Positions 57,979 through 64,000 of a stretch of 64,000 nucleotides of DNA are shown here, one piece after another. The number at the start of each line of letters is the position of its first letter. Within the stretch, counting starts at the first letter, position 1. The position numbers and the translations under genes were made by a program. The notes below the pieces were generated by a model. It made no database searches. It was given only the letters and a program-made list of their open reading frames with translations, and had not been told where the DNA came from. Location: positions 1-64,000 of the forward strand of contig NKIK01000001.1 of the NCBI GenBank assembly GCA_002256115.1. Reading direction: 5' to 3'. Source of the DNA: Burkholderiales bacterium PBB3. GTDB taxonomy: Bacteria > Pseudomonadota > Gammaproteobacteria > Burkholderiales > Burkholderiaceae_C.

Positions 57979-58559
57979 GCCGCCCCCAGCTTTTTGTAGG
58001 CCCAACTGCAGGCCACACCGCCGCAGCCCAGTAGCACCCAGGTCAGCGGAATACGCAACCACGCTACGGCCACAAAAGTGATAGCTGCTAGGGCAATGCA
58101 GGCCAACGCACCCATCACATTGGACTTCAAAGCGCCTATGAGCTTGAGCCCGGTGGCGGTGATCAGCCCCGAGGCCACGGCCCCCATGCCGCGCAGCGCG
58201 CCTTGTACCTGGGGTACATCGGACACGCCGGCAAACAAGGCGGCGATGGCGATGACGATGACGAGTGGAAAAGCCAGCATGCCGGCCAGCGCCGCCAGCG
58301 CGCCGCGCATGCCAAAGTAGCGGTCGCCAATCATCAAAGACAGGTTGACGACGTTGGGGCCGGGCAGGATTTGCGCGACGGCCCAGTCTTCTAAAAATTC
58401 CTCACGCGTGAGCCAGCGTTTTTTCTCGACCAACTCGCGCTGCACGATGGCCAGCACGCCGCCAAAACCCTGCAGTGCCAGCAGGGAGAACGATACAAAC
58501 AGATCTGTTTTGGACTCAGGGCCTGGGTGCTGGGGCGGCTCTTGCGGCGTGTCTGGCAT
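57975..58559 (-). CDS. chrA1: Chromate transporter, CHR domain (first half)
   Basis: The 194-residue protein has a Pro-rich N terminus, then FVSFSLLALQGFGGVLAIVQ (the FGG motif), AVAQILPGPNVVNLSLMIGD with the PGPN signature (near 66) and about six membrane helices. With the next gene it makes the two-subunit short-chain ChrA. Its start abuts the WS/DGAT stop (shared bases at 58559-58561), so translation is coupled. Confidence 0.88.
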   Translation of the reverse strand: MPDTPQEPPQHPGPESKTDLFVSFSLLALQGFGGVLAIVQRELVEKKRWLTREEFLEDWAVAQILPGPNVVNLSLMIGDRYFGMRGALAALAGMLAFPLVIVIAIAALFAGVSDVPQVQGALRGMGAVASGLITATGLKLIGALKSNVMGALACIALAAITFVAVAWLRIPLTWVLLGCGGVACSWAYKKLGAA

Positions 58560-60088
58560 CAGGCTTTGGCGGCTTTCTTAGCGGGGGCTTTTTTGGCAAC
58601 CGTAGCGGCCTTGGGCTTAGCTGCGCTTGCAACCGGCGCAGGCTTTTTGACGCCCGGTTTTGCGATCCGTTTTTTGGCAGCAGGCTTGGCCACTGCAGAA
58701 GACGCTGAGGAGGAGGGTGCGTACGACGGCAGGCCCAGCGCGCTTTCCAGCTCGCGGATGGCGTTGTCGGTGTAGTCCAGCATGCGCTGCAGCGCGGGCA
58801 CCGATCGGCGGCAGGCAATGTAGCCAAAGCCCAGCGTGTCGCGGTAGCCGCTGATAGTGATGTTGAGCGCCAGGTAGTGCGTGGGGATGGACACCGGGTA
58901 GACCTCATCCAAATGTGCGCCATTGAGGTACAGCGATTCCTTAGGGCCGGGCACATTGGAGATGACCAGATTGAAAGGCGGGTATTTTTTGGCGGAGCCG
59001 GTGAGCATGCCGGGGCCCATAGGTGAGACGGACGACATGCCGTGTGCCATTTTTTGCAAACGCGGCATGGCCATAAGGCGCTTTTTGGCTTGCGCGGTGG
59101 ACGCCACGATGCGTTGCAGGCGCTTGCGTGGGTCAGCCATGTGCGTGGCCAAATTGGCCAGCAGCAGGGAGACTTGGTTGCCGCCCTCAGTGGTTTCACC
59201 ATGCAAAGACACGGGCACCATGGCCACCAGCGGCTTGGCGGGTAGCTTGTTTTGCACTAGCAAATATTCCCGCAGTGCACCGGCGCAAATGGCCAGCGTC
59301 ACATCGTTGATGGTGGCAGAAGCGGCTTGGCCGATGGCCTTGAGGCGGGCAATGGGGTATGACTGTGAGGCAAACCGGCGGGAGCCGGAAATCTCGACAT
59401 TGAAGGGCGTGGGCGGTGCCTGAAACGGCAGGGCCGCAGAGTCGTGCGTGGTCACGGGGCGCACGGCATCCCACAGGCCGCTGGCAATGCCTGGCAGGAT
59501 TTGTTTTCCCGCAAGCACCGCGCTTTGGAATTGCTCCACCAGGCCGGGCGCGGCTTTGGCCGCGCGTGCACCCGGTGCGCGGCCATAGGTCTGAGCCCAC
59601 AGCGGGGGTTTTTGGTCTTGGGCGGTGAGCGCCAGCGCGCTGGCCATCATGCGGGCACCGCTCACACCATCCACCAGCGCGTGGTGCATCTTGATGTAGG
59701 TGGCAAAGCGCCCGCCCGGCAGGCCCTCAATCACATAGGCTTCCCACAGCGGGCGGTTGCGGTCCAGCAGGTTGCCGTGTACGCGCGACACCATGGACAG
59801 CAGCTCGCGAATGCGGCCGGGCTGGGGCAGGGCGACGTGGCGGAGGTGGTAGTCGAGTTCAAACTCTTTGTCTTCTTGCCAATACCAGATGCCCATGCGC
59901 AATACGGGGCGCAGATTGAAAGGCGACTGGGCCCGGATGTGTTGGCCCCAGGCCTCCAGCATCTTGGGGATGAAGTCGGGCCCGGCTCCGGGCGGGGGGG
60001 TGTAGATGTTCAATCCGGCCACATGCATGGGCTGGTTGCGGGTCTCCATCCACAGGAAGGCGGAGTCGGTGGGGCTGAGTGCTTTCAT
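58559..60088 (-). CDS. Wax ester synthase / diacylglycerol acyltransferase
   Basis: This 509-residue WS/DGAT joins acyl-CoA to long-chain alcohols or diacylglycerol to make storage lipid. The catalytic HHxxxD is H135-H136-ALV-D140 in IKMHHALVDGVSG; PLWEAYVIEGL and NVPGPKESLYLNGA (near 370) are family motifs, and LSPTDSAFLWMET opens the protein. The last 50 residues are a Lys/Ala/Pro tail like a histone-type linker, absent in most relatives. It overlaps the FGE-like gene by four bases. Confidence 0.92.
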   Translation of the reverse strand: MKALSPTDSAFLWMETRNQPMHVAGLNIYTPPPGAGPDFIPKMLEAWGQHIRAQSPFNLRPVLRMGIWYWQEDKEFELDYHLRHVALPQPGRIRELLSMVSRVHGNLLDRNRPLWEAYVIEGLPGGRFATYIKMHHALVDGVSGARMMASALALTAQDQKPPLWAQTYGRAPGARAAKAAPGLVEQFQSAVLAGKQILPGIASGLWDAVRPVTTHDSAALPFQAPPTPFNVEISGSRRFASQSYPIARLKAIGQAASATINDVTLAICAGALREYLLVQNKLPAKPLVAMVPVSLHGETTEGGNQVSLLLANLATHMADPRKRLQRIVASTAQAKKRLMAMPRLQKMAHGMSSVSPMGPGMLTGSAKKYPPFNLVISNVPGPKESLYLNGAHLDEVYPVSIPTHYLALNITISGYRDTLGFGYIACRRSVPALQRMLDYTDNAIRELESALGLPSYAPSSSASSAVAKPAAKKRIAKPGVKKPAPVASAAKPKAATVAKKAPAKKAAKA

Positions 60089-61239
60089 GGCTTTTCCGGG
60101 TGGGCTGCTACGTTTGCAGTATCGCGCAGAATGGTTCTAAAACCGAGGTGGCTTGTCGCCAAGTCGTCGTCTTGGCCCTGGCGCGCACCGGCCCGGTAGC
60201 GCATGCAGTAGTTGGGGGCGCACAGGTAGGAGCCGCCTTTGATGACGTGTTGCTTTGGCTGCTGTTGCCGTTGCAGCTCTTGCGTCGGGATGCTGGACGG
60301 TGGGGCGTTCTGCTCCGTGTCCTCCGGCCTGCGGCCTCCTCCTTTTACCTGCGCAGAACGCCCCACCGTCCAGCTTCCCTGGGGCTCTTGGTCGGGCGGG
60401 CGGTTGTCGCGGGCATCGTGAAACGGGCGGTAACGGTCTCGGGTTAGCTCCCATACATTCCCGATCATGTCGAACAGGCCGTAGCCATTGGGGGCGTAGC
60501 AGGCCACTGGGGCCACGCCTACAAAGCCGTCGGTTGCTGCGTTTTGGATGGGGAAGATGCCTTGCCAGGTGTTGGCTTGCGCGGGTTGGTCGGTCTTGCC
60601 GCTGGTGGCGGGCGCGCCACCCTGGGCGGCCCATTCCCATTCGGCCTCGGTGGGCAGAGCATGGCCTTTCCATCGGGCGTATGCCTGGGCATCGTCAATG
60701 GTGACGGCCACTACTGGGAAGGCGTCTTTTCCGGCAGTGGAGGTATCGGGTCCGCCGGGGTGCCGCCAGTTGGCACCAGCGCGGTATTGCCACCACTGCC
60801 GCACATCGCCGCCATTGCGCAATTCGGTCGGCGGGACAAATACAACGGCACCCGGTTGTTGCAGTTCGGGTGGCAGGCCGGGGTGGGCTTGGGTGTCTAC
60901 TGGGCGCTCCGCTACCGTGACATAGCCTGTGGCGGCCACAAACGCTGCGAACTGGGCGTTGGTCACTTCGGTGCGGTCCATCCAGAAGCCCTTGAGTTGG
61001 CTGGTTTGAATGGGTTGCTCTTCTTGGTAAACCGTGTCGCCCATGGCTACCGTGCCAGCGGGCACCCACACCATGCCGGGGTGGGGTGTGGCGGCTGGGG
61101 CTAGTGCGGTGTCACATTGCAGACGCTCGGTGTTTTGCGCGCGCGGTGTGTGCCAACCCATTTGCCATATCGCAGCAGTCGCTAAGCACCCTACTAGCGA
61201 TGCCCCCGCCGCTAATTTGGATCGCACTGTCCAGCGCAT
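60085..61239 (-). CDS. Formylglycine-generating enzyme (sulfatase-modifying factor) homologue
   Basis: FGE oxidises a sulfatase active-site Cys to formylglycine. The 384-residue protein has an N-terminal membrane anchor/signal (about 8-30), the FGE-sulfatase fold from PGMVWVPAGTVAMGD (near 54), FWMDRTEVTNAQFAAFV, LPTEAEWEWAAQGG and NVWELTRDRY, and the catalytic pair Cys340 and Cys345 in GGSYLCAPNYCMRYR. Between these last two regions, residues 289-316 are encoded by a hairpin element with perfect 21-bp arms. ATG at 61239 follows AGAAGG; a TTG six bases earlier is possible. It lies after the sulfatase it probably serves. Confidence 0.9.
   Translation of the reverse strand: MRWTVRSKLAAGASLVGCLATAAIWQMGWHTPRAQNTERLQCDTALAPAATPHPGMVWVPAGTVAMGDTVYQEEQPIQTSQLKGFWMDRTEVTNAQFAAFVAATGYVTVAERPVDTQAHPGLPPELQQPGAVVFVPPTELRNGGDVRQWWQYRAGANWRHPGGPDTSTAGKDAFPVVAVTIDDAQAYARWKGHALPTEAEWEWAAQGGAPATSGKTDQPAQANTWQGIFPIQNAATDGFVGVAPVACYAPNGYGLFDMIGNVWELTRDRYRPFHDARDNRPPDQEPQGSWTVGRSAQVKGGGRRPEDTEQNAPPSSIPTQELQRQQQPKQHVIKGGSYLCAPNYCMRYRAGARQGQDDDLATSHLGFRTILRDTANVAAHPEKP
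60287..60379 (-). repeat. Hairpin element copy 1 (conserved core, private arms), inside the FGE gene
   Basis: Perfect 21-bp inverted arms (60292-60312 and 60354-60374), extended by four further pairs beyond a single mismatch, enclose a 41-bp core (60313-60353). Read on the minus strand the core starts CGCAGGTAAAAGGAGGAG and ends GGACACGGAG; it matches the core of copy 2 at 38 of 41 positions. The arms share no sequence with the arms of copy 2 except the innermost CTG/CAG. Confidence 0.9.
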
Positions 61240-61262
61240 TACCAAACCTTCTTCTTGGCACG

Positions 61263-61355
61263 AATAGCCTGGGCGGCATAGCGTCCTGCGCAGGTAAAAG
61301 GAGGAGCCCGCAGGGCGGCGGACACGGAGCAGGGCGCTATGCCGCTCAGGCTATT
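61263..61355 (+). repeat. Hairpin element copy 2, between sulfatase and FGE genes
   Basis: 26-bp arms (61263-61288 and 61330-61355) pair throughout if two G-T(U) pairs are allowed, around the 41-bp core (61289-61329) starting CGCAGGTAAAAGGAGGAG and ending GGACACGGAG. The right arm covers part of the sulfatase stop codon (61354-61356); the left arm ends 23 bases from the FGE start. It fills almost the whole intergenic gap and its core is oriented opposite to copy 1. Confidence 0.9.
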
Positions 61356-63030
61356 AGTTGTACCAGTACACAGTTTCATCGGTGGGCAGCGGTTTCTGGT
61401 CCAGGGTCTTGTCGATGGAGATAGGCATCTCAATGAAAGAGGGCCACAGCGACGGCGGCATGGCGGCATGGTGGGCGTCCATTTGGGTCTTCATTTGCGC
61501 CAGCTTTTGCGGCTGCAGGGCGGCCAAGTTGTTTTGTTCTGTGGGGTCAACCGCCAGGTTAAACAGCCACTCTTTTTTAGGCCGTTCGGACACGATGAGT
61601 TTCCATTTATTGTCCTGCATTGCGCGGTAGGGGCCATCGCGCCAGTACAGGGCACGGGGTGCTTGTATTACAGGTTTGGAGCCCAGCGCGGGGCTTAGAT
61701 AGGGCAACAAGTTGACACCATCCGTAATGCGGTCGGTGGGCATGGCCCCACCGGCTGCGGCCACTACGGTGGGCATGATATCGATGTTGGTGATGGGAGG
61801 CTCATACCGGGTGCCTGCCGGAATGTGACCTGGCCATTTGGCCACATAGGGCACGCGCAAGCCGCCTTCAAATTGTGTCAACTTCCAGCCCCGGTAGGGC
61901 TGGTTAACATCCGGTAGGCCGGTGTAGCCGGGCGCACCGTTGTCGCTGGCAAATATCACAATAGTGTTGTCGTCCAGGCCCTCATCCTTCAGGGTCTGCA
62001 GCACCCGCCCCACACTGCGGTCTATGGATCGGATCATGGCGGCGTATACGCGACGGCGGTGGTCGGGGATATTGCTCAGAGCGTCGTAATCCGCCTTGCT
62101 GGCTTGCAGCGGTGTGTGCACCCCCCAGTGGGCCAAGTACATGAAGAAGGGCCTGTTCTTGTTCTTCTTGATCGTGGTGATGGCTTCATCGGTGAAGTAA
62201 TCCGCCAGGTACTTGGCGGGCTCAAACCACTTGCCGCCGTTGTAGCTCACGCCAAAGCGCATGTTGGGCCACAAGAATTTGTCGATAGGGTCAAAGTCTT
62301 GCTTGGAGTTTTCCACATCGGGCGAATTCACCGGCAGGTGCAGGCCGCTTTCCATGAACAGGGTTTCGTCAAAACCCTGGTTGTTGGGCCGCATGTCGGG
62401 TGTGCTGCCCAGGTGCCATTTGCCGATGTGCAGGGTGTGGTATCCGCGGGCCTTGAGAGCCTCGGCCACGGTCACTTCCGACGATGGCATGCCTAGGTCG
62501 TTGAAGGCCTTGGCCTGCGAGGCCTTTTCGTTGTCGACGATTACCGGCAGGCCGCCGTTGGAGTTGGCATACAACGTGCCCGCCACCTTGGCCATGGCAC
62601 CCGGCGTGGGCGTAAATTCCACACCAAAACGCCAGGGGTAGCGCCCGGTCATCAGGGCTGCGCGCGACACTGTGCACACCGCCGCACCGGCATAGCCGTG
62701 CTCAAAGCGCACGCCGTCGCGTGCAATCGAGTCGATGTTGGGAGTGGGCACGCCCTCGGCGGTATGGCCGCCCCCGTGGGTAGATACATCGTTGATGCCC
62801 AGGTCATCGGCCAGGATGATGATGATATTGGGTGGGCGGGTTCCGTTGGTTTGCGTGGCTTGGGCGGGCCCATCCATCCAGGGCACGGCGTGGTTAGGTT
62901 CGCGGGGGTGCTGGATATCGGTCCACCAACCCAACGAGTACTGCATCAGGTACAGGCGATTGGCGTACAGCAACAGGGCCAGTGCCGTTGAGACCAAGGC
63001 GGTGATGGCCAAGCGTTTGCGAAGTGTCAT
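61354..63030 (-). CDS. Type I sulfatase with a CTVSR maturation motif
   Basis: The 558-residue membrane-anchored sulfatase hydrolyses sulfate esters. Signal anchor at about 8-28; alkaline-phosphatase-like core with metal site LADDLGIND (Asp75, Asp76), the maturation site VCTVSRAALMTGR (Cys119, Arg123), HIGKWHLG (near 200), HWGVHTPL, and FASDNGAPG (near 368). The usual motif is C-X-P-S/T-R; here Val replaces Pro. The homologue of FGE encoded next is the likely partner. Its start overlaps the upstream membrane gene by four bases (ATGA). Confidence 0.93.
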   Translation of the reverse strand: MTLRKRLAITALVSTALALLLYANRLYLMQYSLGWWTDIQHPREPNHAVPWMDGPAQATQTNGTRPPNIIIILADDLGINDVSTHGGGHTAEGVPTPNIDSIARDGVRFEHGYAGAAVCTVSRAALMTGRYPWRFGVEFTPTPGAMAKVAGTLYANSNGGLPVIVDNEKASQAKAFNDLGMPSSEVTVAEALKARGYHTLHIGKWHLGSTPDMRPNNQGFDETLFMESGLHLPVNSPDVENSKQDFDPIDKFLWPNMRFGVSYNGGKWFEPAKYLADYFTDEAITTIKKNKNRPFFMYLAHWGVHTPLQASKADYDALSNIPDHRRRVYAAMIRSIDRSVGRVLQTLKDEGLDDNTIVIFASDNGAPGYTGLPDVNQPYRGWKLTQFEGGLRVPYVAKWPGHIPAGTRYEPPITNIDIMPTVVAAAGGAMPTDRITDGVNLLPYLSPALGSKPVIQAPRALYWRDGPYRAMQDNKWKLIVSERPKKEWLFNLAVDPTEQNNLAALQPQKLAQMKTQMDAHHAAMPPSLWPSFIEMPISIDKTLDQKPLPTDETVYWYN

Positions 63031-63659
63031 GCCATTGATCCCGCAGCCAATACGCGCGCCAGAAGTAGCCAAGCGCAGAACAATGCCAGTGCAACCAGGC
63101 TGCGCACCATAAACAGGCTGACGATGGGGCGCACCGGGAAAATATGGGTTTTTTCGATGGCGGCCCACTTGTGCACAAAGGTATCCGCTTTGTTGGATGC
63201 TATGGCGAAGCGCAAAAAGTCCTTTCGGCTGCGATAGCGCACCAGCGCCACGTAGTGCCAAGCGTCTGCCCCTTCGGGGACCACAAAATTACCGGAGCGG
63301 GGTGCGACCATCAGGATCAAATTTCCGTAGCGTAGGAGGTTCCACCAGATCGCCTTGGCGTAGCGCTTGTCGGCAGCGCGCGGATCATCGCTGTAGTGGT
63401 AGCCCGCCGGGTAGAGGGCCTTGGGTCGGTAGCGCACCAGGTTTTGCATGACGAACTCTTTGCCGTCGTCACTGGCCATCAGCTCGCGCACTTCGGCCAA
63501 TGAAGCCTCGCCCTGCGCGCTGGTATCGGTGGCCTGCAGTGCACTCAGCAAGGCATCGCGTTCGGCCAATGCCATGGGCTGGCCGTTGCCGCCATACCAA
63601 ATCCAAAATGCCACCCACCCTGCAAACAGGGCTTGGGCGATCCACACTGCGGTTGGCAT
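63027..63659 (-). CDS. Membrane-anchored hypothetical protein (DUF1330-like middle)
   Basis: The 210-residue protein has an N-terminal membrane helix (IAQALFAGWVAFWIWYGG), a soluble middle that looks like a ferredoxin-like alpha/beta-barrel (FVMQNLVRYRPKALYPAG and WHYVALVRYRSRKDFLRFA, reminiscent of DUF1330/EthD) and a C-terminal helix (LVALALFCAWLLLARVLA). It overlaps the sulfatase start and is preceded by a hydrolase gene. I cannot name its function; such middle domains can bind small ligands. Confidence 0.65.
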   Translation of the reverse strand: MPTAVWIAQALFAGWVAFWIWYGGNGQPMALAERDALLSALQATDTSAQGEASLAEVRELMASDDGKEFVMQNLVRYRPKALYPAGYHYSDDPRAADKRYAKAIWWNLLRYGNLILMVAPRSGNFVVPEGADAWHYVALVRYRSRKDFLRFAIASNKADTFVHKWAAIEKTHIFPVRPIVSLFMVRSLVALALFCAWLLLARVLAAGSMA

Positions 63660-63669
63660 CGGGCTGCGC

Positions 63670-64000
63670 CTAGCCGGCTTGGCCCACGGGGGTGAACTGG
63701 TCGCGGTGGTTCAGCAGCCATTGCTCACCCAGACTGCCATCCTGCTGGCGTGGGTGAAAGTTTGGCGCTTTGTAAGCGCGCCACTGCGCATAGTTGCCGC
63801 GGAACATGCCGTCCTTGGACAGCAAAACATCCCAGCCGCTGCGCCAGCTACTCCATTTGAAGAGTGCCTTGTCATGCCACAGATTGCGAATGGTCTGCCG
63901 CGTGACGTCAGCTAAAAACGTGATGGTGATGTAGTGAAACAGGCGGATGCGCCAGCTATGGCCGCCCTGCAGAGCGGTGTAAATGTCAAAGGCGGTGCTG
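63670..64000 (-). CDS. Metal-dependent hydrolase-like protein (PF10118-like), 5' end beyond window
   Basis: The open frame from the window end to TAG (63670-63672) encodes 109 C-terminal residues with ADVTRQTIRNLWHDKALFKW, GWDVLLSKDGMFRGNYAQWR and APNFHPRQQDG. The last resembles the C-terminal FHP-W motif of predicted metal-dependent hydrolases (COG3687/PF10118). It ends 11 bases before the following gene, so it belongs to the same transcript as the sulfatase genes. Confidence 0.65.
   Translation of the reverse strand, partial: STAFDIYTALQGGHSWRIRLFHYITITFLADVTRQTIRNLWHDKALFKWSSWRSGWDVLLSKDGMFRGNYAQWRAYKAPNFHPRQQDGSLGEQWLLNHRDQFTPVGQAG

Noticed and set aside
60292..60374. Hairpin copy 1 as a frameshift or assembly artefact
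   Set aside because: The FGE frame continues correctly on both sides to the catalytic Cys pair, and a sister core with different arms exists nearby, so a sequencing chimera is unlikely.
60287..61355. Hairpin elements as integron attC sites, IS ends or a group II intron
   Set aside because: No integrase, transposase or reverse transcriptase is near, arms are not shared between copies, and attC R/L boxes (core GTTRRRY) are absent.

Overview
The window is a stretch of chromosome from a betaproteobacterium of the order Burkholderiales, most likely a member of the Comamonadaceae close to Rhodoferax, Polaromonas or Albidiferax. The assignment rests on gene order (thrS-infC-rpmI-rplT-pheST-ihfA-merR-tRNA-Pro; sucA-odhB-lpd-zapE; ndk-rlmN-pilW-rodZ-ispG-hisS-yfgM-bamB-der-hfq-hflX-hflK-hflC-DUF2065-hisZ-purA), on the moderately high G+C, and on a short dispersed repeat with a GGAGCTGCTCCCGCACTATCCA-like centre of the kind I associate with this family. 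No rRNA, CRISPR array, prophage or complete insertion sequence is visible.

Layout. 1-2373: tail of an unknown gene, then isocitrate lyase behind two identical 14-bp palindromes, and a 2'-5' RNA ligase family gene. 2374-10720: translation and nucleoid block. A 13-codon threonine-rich leader ORF and terminator precede thrS, infC starts with ATC, three stem-loops lie before rpmI-rplT, then come pheST, ihfA, a MerR-type regulator and tRNA-Pro(GGG). 10962-17956: 2-oxoglutarate dehydrogenase complex (E1, E2, E3) and ZapE. 17953-22455: periplasmic protein, PP2C phosphatase, YdcH-like protein, DinG-type helicase, bamD. 22458-25612: rluD, scpB, rluB. 25687-41596: a long + strand run of core genes from ndk to purA, covering outer-membrane assembly, isoprenoid synthesis, His-tRNA synthesis, GTPases, Hfq, HflKC and histidine/purine synthesis.

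From 41674 onward the window becomes more accessory and both strands are used: phosphoribosyltransferase, cystathionine beta-lyase, DUF2189 protein, a 59-aa lysine-rich protein, the selU/esterase pair facing an ABC ATPase, a TetR-regulated pair of membrane proteins, rlmB, a large tricorn-type S41 protease, several small unknown genes, panE, a uracil-DNA-glycosylase-like gene, a YefM-YoeB toxin-antitoxin pair, and a minus-strand cluster of PF10118-like hydrolase, membrane protein, sulfatase, formylglycine-generating-enzyme homologue, wax ester synthase/DGAT, split chromate transporter and (possibly separate) tautomerase. The sulfatase and FGE homologue probably work together, since FGE converts the sulfatase active-site Cys to formylglycine.

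The strongest unusual signals are: (1) a Thr-codon-rich leader peptide with terminator and a possible antiterminator pairing in front of thrS, which looks like ribosome-mediated attenuation; (2) two copies of a hairpin element in the sulfatase/FGE region with a conserved 41-bp core but unrelated 21-26 bp inverted-repeat arms, one copy inside the FGE open reading frame; (3) about ten copies of a roughly 60-bp intergenic repeat, one of which appears to be domesticated in frame inside the odhB linker and one of which supplies the stop codon of a gene; (4) a sulfatase whose maturation motif has Val where Pro is usual.
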